Under the pieces are notes generated by a model. The model was not told the origin of the DNA, searched no databases, and saw only the letters and a list, made by a program, of their open reading frames with translations. A stretch of DNA of 64,000 nucleotides from Tillus elongatus (Eukaryota; Arthropoda; Insecta; Coleoptera; Cleridae), in NCBI GenBank assembly GCA_964006375.1, contig OZ023267.1, positions 24,300,739-24,364,738 of the forward strand, written 5' to 3'. Made by a program: the position numbers and the translations under genes. Numbering within the stretch: the first letter of the stretch is position 1; each line of letters begins with the position of its first letter. Below, one piece after another: positions 19,201 through 32,160 of the stretch.

Positions 19201-22200
19201 CTAAAACAACTGGTTTCGTAAAAAAAATTGTTTTTCAAAACTAATGTGGCTTATCACATTATTACCTTTCTAACAAACGTGTCTAGAAAGAGGATGATTA
19301 AAACAACTGGTTTCGTAAAAAAAATGTTTTTCAAAACAAATATGACTTATCACATTATTACCTTTCTAACAAACGTGTCTAGAAAGAGGATGACTAAAAC
19401 AACTGGTTTCGTAAAAAAATTGTTTTTTTAAAACTAATGTGGGTTATCATATTATTACCTTTCTAACAAACGTGTCTAGAAAGTTGATGACTAAAACAAC
19501 TGGTTTTGTAAAATAATTGTTTTTCAAAACTAATGTGACTTATCACATTATTACCTTTCTAACAAACGTGTCTAGAAAGTTGATGACTAAAACAACTGGT
19601 TTCGTAAAAAAAATATTTTTCAAAACTAATGTGGCTTATCACATTATTACCTTTCTAACAAACGTGTCTAGAAAGAGGATGATTAAAACAACTGGTTTCG
19701 TAAAAAAAATGTTTTTCAAAACAAATGTGACTTATCACATTATTACCTTTCTAACAAACGTGTCTAGAAAGAGGATGACTAAAACAACTGGTTTCGTAAA
19801 AAATGTTTTTCAAAACTAATGTGGCTTATCATGTTATTACCTTTCTAACAAACGTGTCTAGAAAGAGGATGATTAAAACAACTGGTTTCGTAAAAAAAAA
19901 GTTTTTCAAAACTAATGTGGCTTATCATGTTATTACCTTTCTAACAAACGTGTCTAGAAAGAGGATGACTAAAACAACTGGTTTCGTAAAAAAATTGTTT
20001 TTCAAAACTAATGTGGCTTATCATATTATTACCTTTCTAACAAACGTGTCTAGAAAGTTGATGACTAAAACAACTGGTTTCGTAAAAAAATTGTTTTTCA
20101 AAACTAATGTGGCTTATCATATTATTACCTTTCTAACAAACGTGTCTAGAAAGTTGATGACTAAAACAACTGGTTTCGTAAAAAAATTGTTTTTCAAAAC
20201 TAATGTGACTTATCACATTATTACCTTTCTAACAAACGTGTCTAGAAAGTTGATGACTAAAACAACTGGTTTCGTAAAAAAATTGTTTTTCAAAACTAAT
20301 GTGGCTTATCACATTATTACCTTTCTAACAAACGTGTCTAGAAAGAGGATGATTAAAACAACTGGTTTCGTAAAAAAAATGTTTTTCAAAACAAATATGA
20401 CTTATCACATTATTACCTTTCTAACAAACGTGTCTAGAAAGAGGATGACTAAAACAACTGGTTTCGTAAAAAAATTGTTTTTTTAAAACTAATGTGGGTT
20501 ATCATATTATTACCTTTCTAACAAACGTGTCTAGAAAGTTGATGACTAAAACAACTGGTTTTGTAAAATAATTGTTTTTCAAAACTAATGTGACTTATCA
20601 CATTATTACCTTTCTAACAAACGTGTCTAGAAAGTTGATGACTAAAACAACTGGTTTCGTAAAAAAAATGTTTTTCAAAACTAATGTGGCTTATCACATT
20701 ATTACCTTTCTAACAAACGTGTCTAGAAAGAGGATGATTAAAACAACTGGTTTCGTAAAAAAAATGTTTTTCAAAACAAATGTGACTTATCACATTATTA
20801 CCTTTCTAACAAACGTGTCTAGAAAGAGGATGACTAAAACAACTGGTTTCGTAAAAAATGTTTTTCAAAACTAATGTGGCTTATCATGTTATTACCTTTC
20901 TAACAAACGTGTCTAGAAAGAGGATGATTAAAACAACTGGTTTCGTAAAAAAAAAGTTTTTCAAAACTAATGTGGCTTATCATGTTATTACCTTTCTAAC
21001 AAACGTGTCTAGAAAGAGGATGACTAAAACAACTGGTTTCGTAAAAATTGTTTTTCAAAACTAATGTGGCTTATCACATTATTACCTTTCTAACAAACGT
21101 GCCTAGAAAGAGGATGATTAAAACAACTGGTTTCGTAAAAAAAATGTTTTTCAAAACAAATGTGACTTATCACATTATTACCTTTCTAACAAACGTGTCT
21201 AGAAAGAGGATGACTAAAACAACTGGTTTCGTAAAAAAAATGTTTTTCAAAACAAATGTGACTTATCACATTATTACCTTTCTAACAAACGTGTCTAGAA
21301 AGAGGATGACTAAAACAACTGGTTTCGTAAAAAAAATGTTTTCCAAAACAAATGTGACTTATCACATTATTACCTTTCTAACAAACGTGTCTAGAAAGAG
21401 GATGATTAAAACAACTGGTTTCGTAAAAAAATTGTTTTTCAAAACAAATGTGACTTATCACATTATTACCTTTCTAACAAACGTGTCTAGAAAGAGGATG
21501 ACTAAAACAACTGGTTTCGTAAAAAAAATGTTTTTCAAAACAAATGTGACTTATCACATTATTACCTTTCTAACAAACGTGTCTAGAAAGAGGATGATTA
21601 AAACAACTGGTTTCGTAAAAAAAATGTTTTTCAAAACAAATGTGACTTATCACATTATTACCTTTCTAACAAACGTGTCTAGAAAGAGGATGACTAAAAC
21701 AACTGGTTTCGTAAAAAAAATGTTTTTCAAAACAAATGTGACTTATCACATTATTACCTTTCTAACAAACGTGTCTAGAAAGAGGATGATTAAAACAACT
21801 GGTTTCGTAAAAAAATTGTTTTTCAAAACAAATGTGACTTATCACATTATTACCTTTCTAACAAACGTGTCTAGAAAGTTGATGACTAAAACAACTGGTT
21901 TCGTAAAAAAATTGTTTTTCAAAACTAATGTGACTTATCATATTATTACCTTTCTAACAAACGTGTCTAGAAAGAGGATGATTAAAACAACTGGTTTCGT
22001 AAAAAAAATGTTTTTCAAAACAAATGTGACTTATCACATTATTACCTTTCTAACAAACGTGTCTAGAAAGAGGATGACTAAAACAACTGGTTTCGTAAAA
22101 AAATATTTTTTCAAAACTAATGTGGCTTATCACATTATTACCTTTCTAACAAACGTGTCTAGAAAGAGGATGACTAAAACAACTGGTTTCGTAAAAAAAA

Positions 22201-23790
22201 TGTTTTTCAAAACTAATGTGGCTTATCATGTTATTACCTTTCTAACAAACGTGTCTAGAAAGAGGATGACTAAAACAACTGGTTTCGTAAAAAAATATTT
22301 CAAAACTAATGTGACTTATCACATTATTACCTTTCTAACAAACGTGTCTAGAAAGAGGATGACTAAAACAACTGGTTTCGTAAAAAAAATGTTTTTCAAA
22401 ACTAATGTGACTTATCATATTATTACCTTTCTAACAAACGTGTCTAGAAAGAGGATGACTAAAACAACTGGTTTCGTAAAAAAAATGTTTTTCAAAACAA
22501 ATGTGACTTATCACATTATTACCTTTCTAACAAACGTGTCTAGAAAGAGGATGACTAAAACAACTGGTTTCGTAAAAAATGTTTTTCAAAACTAATGTGG
22601 CTTATCATGTTATTACCTTTCTAACAAACGTGTCTAGAAAGAGGATGACTAAAACAACTGGTTTCGTAAAAAAATATTTTTTCAAAACTAATGTGGCTTA
22701 TCACATTATTACCTTTCTAACAAACGTGTCTAGAAAGAGGATGACTAAAACAACTGGTTTCGTAAAAAAAATGTTTTTCAAAACTAATGTGGCTTATCAC
22801 ATTATTACCTTTCTAACAAACGTGTCTAGAAAGAGGATGATTAAAACAACTGGTTTCGTAAAAAAAATGTTTTTCAAAACAAATGTGACTTATCACATTA
22901 TTACCTTTCTAACAAACGTGTCTAGAAAGAGGATGACTAAAACAACTGGTTTCGTAAAAAATGTTTTTCAAAACTAATGTGGCTTATCATGTTATTACCT
23001 TTCTAACAAACGTGTCTAGAAAGAGGATGATTAAAACAACTGGTTTCGTTAAAAAATGTTTTTTCAAAACTAATGTGGCTTATCATGTTATTACCTTTCT
23101 AACAAACGTGTCTAGAAAGAGGATGATTAAAACAACTGGTTTCGTAAAAAATGTTTTTCAAAACTAATGTGGCTTATCATATTATTACCTTTCTAACAAA
23201 CGTGTCTAGAAAGAGGATGATTAAAACAACTGGTTTCGTAAAAAATGTTTTTCAAAACTAATGTGGCTTATCATATTATTACCTTTCTAACAAACGTGTC
23301 TAGAAAGAGGATGAGTAAAACAACTGGTTTCGTAAAAAAATGTTTTTTCAAAACTAATGTGGCTTATCATATTATTACCTTTCTAACAAACGTGTCTAGA
23401 AAGAGGATGAGTAAAACAACTGGTTTCGTAAAAAAATGTTTTTTCAAAACTAATGTGGCTTATCATATTATTACCTTTCTAACAAACGTGTCTAAAAAGA
23501 GGATGACTAAAACAACTGGTTTAGTAAAAAAATGTTTTTTCAAAACTAATGTGGCTTATATTATTACCTTTCTAACAAACGTGTCTAGAAAGAGGATGAC
23601 TAAAACAACTGGTTTAGTAAAAAAATGTTTTTTCAAAACTAATGTGGCTTATCATATTATTACCTTTCTAACAAACGTGCCTAGAAAGAGGATGACTAAA
23701 ACAACTGGTTTCGTAAAAAAATGTTTTTTCAAAAATAATGTGGCTTATATTATTGCCTACAAAAAAACAAGTAAACATTTTTTTAACAAA
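13246..23790. repeat. 96-bp satellite array with 4,212-bp higher-order repeat
   Basis: About 110 head-to-tail monomers, each holding CGTGTCTAGAAAG and TGGTTTCGTAAAAAA. Successive CGTGTC positions 13,250, 13,346, 13,442, 13,538, 13,634 and 13,730 give a step of exactly 96; some units are 95 or shorter because of A-run changes. Monomer variants recur in the same order 4,212 bp apart (14,155 to 18,367 to 22,579), so the array holds about 2.4 higher-order units that look near-identical. An inner period of 1,055 bp (15,305 to 16,360) is also present. Monomers after about 23,160 differ (GAGTAAAAC, TTAGTAAAA) and form the diverged edge. The array starts directly after the poly-A of the retrotransposon. 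Confidence 0.95.
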
Positions 23791-23816
23791 ATATGGAACT
23801 TTATGTTCATTAAATA

Positions 23817-26310
23817 ATTTCAACATCAACATCTTCCTCGTCATCTTTGGAGGTTAAACCGTTGAAGAATGGCATATATATTGGAGGTATATATGGAAAC
23901 AGAGATTGTGCGTTTTGTAGTTTCTTTTCTGAAATTTTTATGGGCTCAATGTACTTCCTTTTCAGCTCACATAATGGTGTATTTACGGGCCTACCCTTTT
24001 TTGTAATGACTTCTTTGTATTCGCCATGTACAGAGTGTTTGACAAAAAAAGATTTTGTATTTTCAGCCTTAAAATGAAAGGAATATACACTGGAGAAGTC
24101 CAAATTTTCTTTGTTGGTAGTGCGTCCACTCTTTTGTAAGTTAGCCAAAATAGGTGCAAAACTAAAAAAATCCTCTTGTTTCAACAGGATTCTTACTACT
24201 ACTAGCATCTTTAATCAGCTTATACCAACACTCTGGAGACTAAATAGTAGGAGCATATTTTATGTGTCTTTTTTCTATTAACGCGAAATCTCTGTCCGAG
24301 GGCAAATGCGTGTGACCGATAACACAAAAATGGTGTGTTATAGTCTTAAACCTTTTTTCTTTAACTAACTGTAACCAAAATGCCATCAGGAGCCAATTTT
24401 TGTTTTGATCCGGACAGTTACCCGTGAATATAATAAGATCATTCACCTTACGTATGCTGTTTAAAAATTTGAACAGTACAGAAGCAACTTCATCTGCTCC
24501 ACGCTTGGCCTGGTTTTCTGTCCATACATACATGTATCCCTGTGCAGCCGTGTACTCCGAGGTTATAGAGCCTGCAATAAAATGCGGGGCCAGTCGTAAG
24601 TTTGGGTATAGGCATAGCCTGTTGTAAATCAAAACTGATGACGCATATATTTGTGGTACCTTTTGATCGCTCGGTTCCAATTTTAGCCGATCTTGCATTG
24701 CCTTAGCTCTATTGCGGTGTAAATTTACTTAAATTGTTAACCGATCCACCTCTCCGACGTCTTTATTTTATTTCTCAGTATCAAGCTTAATATTTGTCTC
24801 GTCACATGTTTTACATGTGTCAGACTTTGGTAGCTTAAACCCAATATTATATTCCTTGCAAAATATTTTGGGGTAGGCACTTTCTTTTACAGGAACGACA
24901 TTCGGTTGTTGACACCATTTTTTTCCCCTCAGGGCTCGTCCGCGGCCTTGCCGCCCCGATAGCACTGCAACCTTTGGTTGATTGTGCATACCCTTAGTCT
25001 TACTCCACCCATTACAAAATCACTGTGCCTTGAACTAGTCTGCACAGCGATTGGTAGGGTGAAGTTTTATATTGCTCTGTCTCCGGTCTAGACTGACCAT
25101 AGATCAGTTGTCTTTTGCAGTCCAGAGCTTTACACTCGCATAAGATGTGCTGGGCTGATTCCTCCCCCTCGCCGCAGAGTCTGCATGCGAGGTCCCCTTT
25201 GAACCGCCCCATTTTATGCAGGTGTTTCTTGACGGCCATGTGTCCCGTCAAGAGACCTGTTGTGTTTCTGAGCTGTCCTCTGCTAAGATTTAGCAGCTCC
25301 ACAGCTCTCTTTGAACTGGGTCCGTCAATTATTGACTTCCCATGTCTGAGCCCTGGACAGTCCGCCCAGTACACCTTGTGTTGGTTTCTGACCCAGGACT
25401 TAATGGCTCCCCTGGCAGTGGTCTTTGTAACGCCCGGAGCCGGTTCTGGTCCCATAAATGGTTCTGCTGACCCTGTCTTCGCGAGACTGTCAGCTTCTTC
25501 ATTGCCTTTGACCCCCGAGTGACCCGGCACCCAGATGAGGGTCACCACATTCTGCCCAGCCAGGTCGCTCGTCCTGTCTCGGCACTCACTCACCAGCCAG
25601 GAATTTACCCGTGTTGTTGACACCATGGAATATATTACTCCTTGTACAGGCCTGAAATCGACATATCGCAGTTAAGATAGGTTTTATTTATGTTATTGGC
25701 TCTGATATTTCGGTATTGCTTCTTTATGATTCCTTACAGACTGCTTTTGGTCTGCGCTAAGTGCATTGGGTCTCTTTTCATGTTTACCATGTGTGTCTTT
25801 CGTAGAAACTACAGCTCCAGTTGTCTTCATCTTAACAATATGGTCGATTCTCCCTCGAGAAGTCCATGAACGTTCCTGAAATCAACGTTGTATATTGTGA
25901 CATCTTCACCATGAACATTTACACTATATCGAGCAGTAAATTTTCTACTAGATTCTTGACGTTTTTGCTTTTTCTTGTAAGAAATTGGTTTTTTGTTTTT
26001 CAACTCGAATACAACCAAAAAGGTAACTGTTTTGGAGGTCATATGAGCCCAGATTCCAGAATTTTGTAAAAATAGTTTCATGAGTACTACTAAGTTTTTC
26101 TCTGCAGTTTTTCTGACATCTACAAGGAAAACCCAACTCGCGAGGTTCAATAATTTTCTTGCTTTTTGCTGTTGAATATGCTTATCCTAAATTGCGTTTT
26201 CTTTTTCTTTTCGCTCGTTCATAGCTTTCATATCTTTTTTGTCTCCACCGAGATGGCAGGGCCTTTTCAGGTGTTATTTCCGTTACTCTTCGTAGCTTAG
26301 TGGGTGCAGG
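23817..26310 (-). pseudogene. DUF7869-type gene, broken by stops, frameshifts and a retrotransposon
   Basis: Fragments on - read in order as one protein. They are a cysteine motif with FPCRCQKNCREKL (about 26,120), a region with YNVDFRNVHGLLEG (25,850), YPKIFCKEYNIGFKLPKSD with CKTCD (24,800-24,890), and the DUF7869-like part. The latter has MYVWTENQAKRGADEV, IFTGNCPDQNKNWLLMAFWL and HTHLPSDRDFALIEK (24,250-24,560) and a lysine-rich tail to 23,817. This family is common in insects and looks transposase-like; its function is not established. In-frame stops occur near 26,180, 24,767 and 24,240, a frameshift near 24,167, and a retrotransposon splits it at 24,919-25,612. It is a pseudogene unless the stops are sequencing errors. 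Confidence 0.75.
24919..25612 (-). mobile_element. 5'-truncated RNase H-type non-LTR copy with 14-bp target duplication
   Basis: This fragment matches the 3' part of the element at 9,798-13,245 (from about 12,538 to the tail) in reverse. It covers the end of RNase H (VPGHSGVKGNEEAD still readable) and the zinc knuckle. It is flanked by the same 14 bases, GTTGTTGACACCAT, at 24,905-24,918 and 25,613-25,626. The duplication interrupts the DUF7869-type gene, which resumes in register on the other side. Confidence 0.92.
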
Positions 26311-26311
26311 T

Positions 26312-28147
26312 GAAGTATGTCCCTGGAAGTTAAACAATATTATAGCAATAACTTGCCACAGGTTGTAGAATATTCAAATGTAAACAAAATAGAAAAAACA
26401 ATTTATATGTTACCCACTGACTATATAGAGGTTCATAACACGATAAAATTACTGAAAAACACTGCTTCAGTAGGTGAAGATGAAATCCTAGTCATTTTAG
26501 TTAAAAATATTGCACAACAAATAATGCATCCACTAACGCACATAATAAACTTAACCCTGTCTACAGGTGTCTTTCCAGATAAGTTAAAAACAGCAGATAT
26601 AATAGCTGTATACAAGAAAGGAGACAAAAAACAGATAAAAAATTACAGGCCTATTGCTATTCTCCCAATATTTAGCAAAATATTTGAAAAAATAATATAC
26701 ACTAGAATAAACTCCTACTTAGAAAATAATAAATTACTCTCTGATACACAGAATGGCTTTAGGAGAAATAAATCTACAATCAGAGCAACTTATCAAGCAG
26801 TACAAGAAATTATAGAGTCCTTAAATAGATCACAAAAAACAGCTTTACTATGCTTAGACTTGAGTAAAGCATTTGATAGTGTAAAACATGATATATTATT
26901 CTCAAAGCTTAGCATGTATGGAATCAGAGGTATAGCACTAACACTGATAAAATCGTACTTGGAAAATCGATCACAAAGCATCGTTGAGAAATATAACAAC
27001 AACATATATAGATCACAAAAGGAACACATAATTAAAGGTGTCCTACAAGGGTCGATTTTAGGACCACTTTTATACATTATATATACAAATGACTTACCAG
27101 AATTAGTAGATGAAAAATGAATATCGTTTGCAGACGATACGTCTATTAACTACAGAATCAACACTTACAGATAAACTGAAGAAAAATTGAATCATCTGTT
27201 AATACCATAAATTCATGGTTTTCAAATAACAACTTAATAATGAACATTGGCAAAACCAAATTAATACATTTTAACTTCAAGAAAATAAACGAGGAGTTAA
27301 TTCTCACCTGTAAGTCAAATATATTAAAATCATCAGAGTTTGCAAACTTCCTTGGAATAGAAATTGACCATCGTCTTGACTGGAAGAAACATATTAACTC
27401 CATTGCCAATAACATGTCAAGATATATATTTGCACTGAGAACGCTGGCTACGATAACAAATAAAAATGTAGCTATAATGGCATATCATGCCTATATAAAA
27501 AGTAGAATACAATATGGCATCATATTTTGGGGGAAATCTACAGATGTAAGCAGATTTTTTGTACTTCAGAAGAGATGTCTCAGAAGTATACTGAACTTGG
27601 AACAAACAGCAAGCTGTAAACCATACTTCACAAGGGAAAAAATACTTACAGTCACATGTATATACATTTTGAATGCAGTAATGTTTATAAAAAAACACAG
27701 TGAACTGTTTAAGGAGTGTTTACGTACACACGAGCATAATACTAGAAATAAAGAAGATCTGAACAGCCAAAGACAAAACTTCACATATTTACAAAAAAAT
27801 GTACATGCCGCCATCATAGAAATATATAACCATATACCTAATGAAATAAAAAATACAACCATTCGACACTCAAAACAAAACTGAGAAAAATATTAGAAGA
27901 GAAGGCTTACTATACTGTTGATGAGTACTTAGCTGATAAAACAATACAAGGGGAAAATATGGGAGATAATAAAATTTTCGTCCATTTTATTTTGTTTTAT
28001 TTTATTTTATTTCAATTTATTATTTTATTTGAACTTATGTATTTTTTTGTTTTGTTTGTTAATTTGTTACTATTTTGACAAGTTTCACACCCATTATGGG
28101 TAATGTATACGTGTTGTATGAAACAAATAAAGCATTATTATTATATG
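26312..28147 (+). mobile_element. Non-LTR retrotransposon (CR1/Jockey-like), broken, with ATT tail
   Basis: A 5'-truncated element. RT motifs are visible: NYRPIAILPIFSKIFEKI, LCLDLSKAFDSVKHD, GVLQGSILGPLLY. An in-frame TGA at 27,118 falls just before the FADD motif (SFADDTS). A frameshift follows, and the thumb and C-terminal part continue at 27,240-27,884. The 3' end has AATAAAGC then a short ATT run rather than poly-A, as in CR1/L2-like lineages. It lies between the body of the DUF7869-type gene and a possible 5' exon of it. Confidence 0.82.
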
Positions 28148-28243
28148 ACATGATAAGCCATGTTAAAATTTGTGATAGATTTTTGTTGGTAAAACATGAT
28201 ATGCCACAAAAACAAACAAAAAAAGTACATACCTCACTTGTGT

Positions 28244-28361
28244 CCGTGCTTTCGTCATCACTTAATGGCACAAAGTTCTTATCAATCACACTATCATCAC
28301 TTGACTCATAGAATTCGCCAATTGAAATAGAACTATCACTTGAAATCGAGAGCTGCAACAT
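28244..28361 (-). CDS. Possible 5' exon of the DUF7869-type gene
   Basis: On - an ATG at 28,361 opens a 39-codon frame that is Ser/Asp rich (SISSDSSISIGEFYESSDDS, then PLSDDESTDTSE). It ends at a good donor, GAG then GTATGTAC. Acidic serine-rich N-termini are typical of this gene family (from memory). An alternative longer upstream frame begins at 28,501. The link to the downstream fragments is by position and style only. Confidence 0.4.
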
Positions 28362-28499
28362 TGCCGGTAGCCATTTTGATGTGGTTTATCACGTTTTAAA
28401 GTGACACATACACATAACCGCAAAAATGCAATAACTTGATCTGGTGATTGTGGAGACATCTTTGAGAGAATAGCCGAATTTTTACTACTGTGGCTTGTC

Positions 28500-29583
28500 A
28501 TAGTAATCCTTAATGAAATAAAAGAATAATATTGATTTCTGTGAATGTGTGGCTTATCATGTTATTACAATAAGCCCTTCATTTATTAAAGATGATTACT
28601 TTGCTAATTTCTCAGTAATAGGTGAAACATTTAACAGATACATTTTTTAATTGGTTGTCAAATAATAGTTTTATGTTAATCGTATCTCTAAGCTGAATAT
28701 TTGACAGATTTTCTTTACCTTGTTGACTGTTCCTAGCATAAATTATATTCAGGGGACCAAACTGTCCATAACTTCTTTTATTAAATGGAATATGACATAT
28801 CTCTGGGGAACTAGCTCTGTATAGGTGTGCATTATAATTTATGGCTGAAATTTGTCCCACTTTATATTATGTAGTATGTAAGCAACAATAACAAAATATA
28901 ATTATTCCTCCAGGTTGAACACCGATATCCTCTTGGGTACCCGCTGTGGGTTTCAAACACTGTTGGTACTTTCTGGTGTAACGACATTAGAAAACGTCAC
29001 ACACTTGAAGCATTCACATAAAAAAGAAGATAAGGACTTAATGCCAGATGTTTACCTGGAAAAGCTGGGAGATATAGTATCTTTATTAAAGTAGACATTT
29101 ATTTAGTTTAATTCAATTTGTTTTATTTGCTGCTGGACAGTTTTATATTATTTATTTATTGTACGTATATCGTTCGATTTGAATAGGTACTTACACATTT
29201 TTAGGATTTGAGAATGGCTTAGCTAAATATATAAATATACAAGATTACAAGGCGCACTTGCTGTTGCTATGTCTTTTAACAATTTTGTGCAAATTATTCA
29301 AGTCCAAAAAACCCCCATGTATTCCACAAATTTTTCTATTTTTGTGCAGACGTCGATGAAAACGGAATCAGAAGAATTTGGAAATTGTTCCACACAAACT
29401 TGTACAGTACCATGTGTTGACGGACATTACACCTTACCCCAAAGATAACGTGCCGACCAACCAACTAATACTGACTCGTATAAGCGGATTTCAAATAGCT
29501 TACTGCAGATGATACAAACTGCATAGATAAAAAACTTTCAGATGGACTGCAGTAATATAGACAGACAGTACACACAGTAGGCA
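28500..29583. other. No gene seen; short satellite-like fragment
   Basis: AT-rich DNA without a convincing gene. At about 28,547-28,569 the stretch GTGTGGCTTATCATGTTATT matches the 96-bp satellite monomer. A 82-codon - frame at 28,612-28,860 has no recognisable features. Confidence 0.4.
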
Positions 29584-30310
29584 TTTTTTTTCTCCCTCAG
29601 GGCTGGTCCGTGGCTTTGCCGCCCCGATAGCACTGCAACCTTTGGCTTATTGTGCATGCCCTTAGTCTTTTTACTCCACCCATTCCAAAATCACTGTGCC
29701 TTGAAGTAGTCTGCACAGCGATTGGTAGGGTGAAGTTTTATAATGCTGTCTCCGGTATAGACTGACCGTAAATCAGTTGTCTTTTGCGGTCCAGAGCTTT
29801 ACATTCTCACAAGATGTGCTGGGATGATTCCTCCCCATCGCCGCAGAATCTGCATGCGAGGTCCACCTTGAACTGCCCCATTTTATGCAGGTGTTTCTTG
29901 ACGGTCATGTGTCTCGTCAAGAGACCTGTTATGTTTCTGAGCTGTCCTCTGCTAAGATTTCGCAGCTCCACAGCTCTCTTTGAACTCGGTTCGTGAATTA
30001 TTGACTTCCCATGTCTGAGCCCTGGACAGTCTGCCCAGTACACCTTGTGTTGGTTTCTGACCCAGGACTTAATGGCTTCCCCGGCAGTGCTCTTTGTCAC
30101 GCCCAGACCCGGTTCTGGTCCCATAAATGGTTCTGCTGACCCTCTCTTCGCGAGACTGTCAGCCTCTTCATTGCCTTTGACCCCCGAGTGACCCGGCACC
30201 CAGATGAGGGTGACCTCATTCTGCCCAGCCAGGTCGCTCGTCTCGTCTCGGCACTCACTCACCAGCTAGGAATTTACCCGTGGGCTACTTAGGGCTTTCA
30301 GGGCCGCCTG
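29584..30310 (-). mobile_element. 5'-truncated copy of the RNase H-type retrotransposon
   Basis: It starts with a T run at 29,584-29,591 (poly-A on -), then the conserved 3' UTR, and continues to a point matching about 12,503 of the larger copy. The RNase H end (VPGHSGVKGNEEADSLAKRG) is readable. The frame has a stop near 30,270 and is shortened at 29,807. More single-base differences than the copy at 24,919 suggest an older insertion. Confidence 0.85.
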
Positions 30311-32160
30311 TTGCTATAATTGCTGCACCCAGACCCTCTTCATCGCTTCTTAACTGTTGCTGTATACATACTTCCTTAAATTATAAAATATTGTAGCTCT
30401 CTATGTGAGACTGGCAAACAAGGCAACCTCAAATTCATTTTTGGAAAAATATTTTAAACAAATGAAATGGTAAAAATTTAAACATAAATTGAAAATCTTG
30501 ATTCGGGGCTTCGTGACGGGAGTTCTCCCCCTTCTGCATGAACAATATAAACAAGTAAAATTTCTTAGGAACAACCCCCAAGAAAGTCGAGGGACCTGCA
30601 GTGAATCAGGGCTTTGGGCGAAGTAAACAGGATTTTAAGGAAGTATAGCTGCAAAATAGGTAAAAGATAGCTTATAGAGGTCCAGCTAAGCTGTTTCTTT
30701 TTTTTTCGAACTTTACACTTACATTTCCTTTTTATCTTCTTCCCTGCCCAGCACCCCTATTCACTCCTAATCCTGTAACTTTCTAGGGGCTGTTTGCAAG
30801 AAAATTTTCTTGTAGTATGTGCATCCAGAAAGGGTTCTAAGCATGTTCCTGAATTTTTTTTCTAAAACTCGCCCGTGTGCTAAACTGCAAATTTACCGAA
30901 AATTAAAATTTTATTTCCAAAAGGAATGTTGTACCTGCTAAATTATAAACGTGGCAGGTATTTTTCCTTATTAATCGCCTGGATGATCCATTTTAGTCAA
31001 CTCAATCGAACCAGTGTCTGCAAAACAAATAACAAAAAACGTTTTTCAAAAGAAATTTGTAGTTATTTTTTCAAATCTAGTACCCAAGCTGCATTTATAT
31101 GGGTTTTACTATGTATCAAAACTGAAGATTGTACTTTAATGGGAAATTGAGTAATCACTATTTGAAATATTTTTACAAAAATTTCCTAACATAATGCATT
31201 TGCTGCACCTAAACTCTTTTCCACACTTATTTACTATTACTGTATCCATACTTTTTGAAAATGAAATAAATATAAACAGTACAAAATTTTGAAATTATAA
31301 TTTTAATAATTTACACTGTACATCTGATTATATATGTAATTTAAACTTCTTTATAATATTACGTAGTTTCATTTGCTTCAAATGTTCCATAAAGAGTAAA
31401 CGATAAGAGTAAAGAAACCATAAGTACCCAGGTATATTAGTTTGAGGTAGGTAAAGTTCTTCTTGAAATAATTTTGTTTTAGTACCTACATGCATCGGTT
31501 AAAAACCTGAATCTGATGTACACAACCACCTTCTTATTTATTTGATTGGATGTTAGAATCATAATATACTACAGTCAGTCGACGCCCGAAGACAATTTTT
31601 AAAGTTATGTTAAAATTAAAAGTGGGTTATGTACCTATTTGTATTAACCTTTGAATATAGGTAGTTGTTTCATATTCTGAGATTATAAGGTATTAGTGGA
31701 GTCGAACTTGAGGTTATGCGCAGAACGTACACGTTTCTCTCATGACTCCTGTCAGTTAACAAATCAAATAGTGGTGTTGTCAGATTAAACTAGAGAGATG
31801 GAGATGGCTTTTAAATACCGTAAAAATAGGAAGCTTAATATTTATATGTATAATATAAATATAATAAAACGTAGTTCTAGATTGCTTTTAAACAAATTGA
31901 ATCACTTTTATTAACATTGGTATTTATTCACATTTTTCTGATATCTACAGATTTAGATGAGAGTTTTCCTAAATGGCAACCCCGCTGATTGTTTATTGTG
32001 ACATATTTTCGTAGCCTGTCCGTTTAACTTAATTTGAAGATTTTGTTCGCAATGGCAGCGTAACCCTGATTTATCTGTCTGACCTTGTCTAAGATTATAG
32101 GCATCCATTTAGAGGTAATTTCAGGTCATATAGTAGATTATTCAATATTTATGTAGTTAT
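30311..32160. other. No gene recognised
   Basis: About 1.85 kb of AT-rich DNA with only short frames lacking recognisable motifs. The 74-codon frame at 30,926-31,150 has no domain signal. Confidence 0.4.

Noticed and set aside
13161..23167. Many open frames of 67-515 codons across the satellite
   Set aside because: They are reading frames of a 96-bp satellite monomer; they break at A-run length changes and show no start, signal or selection pattern of a gene.
13246..23790. CRISPR-like array of regular repeats
   Set aside because: Units are contiguous 96-bp monomers without unique spacers, in a eukaryotic genome.
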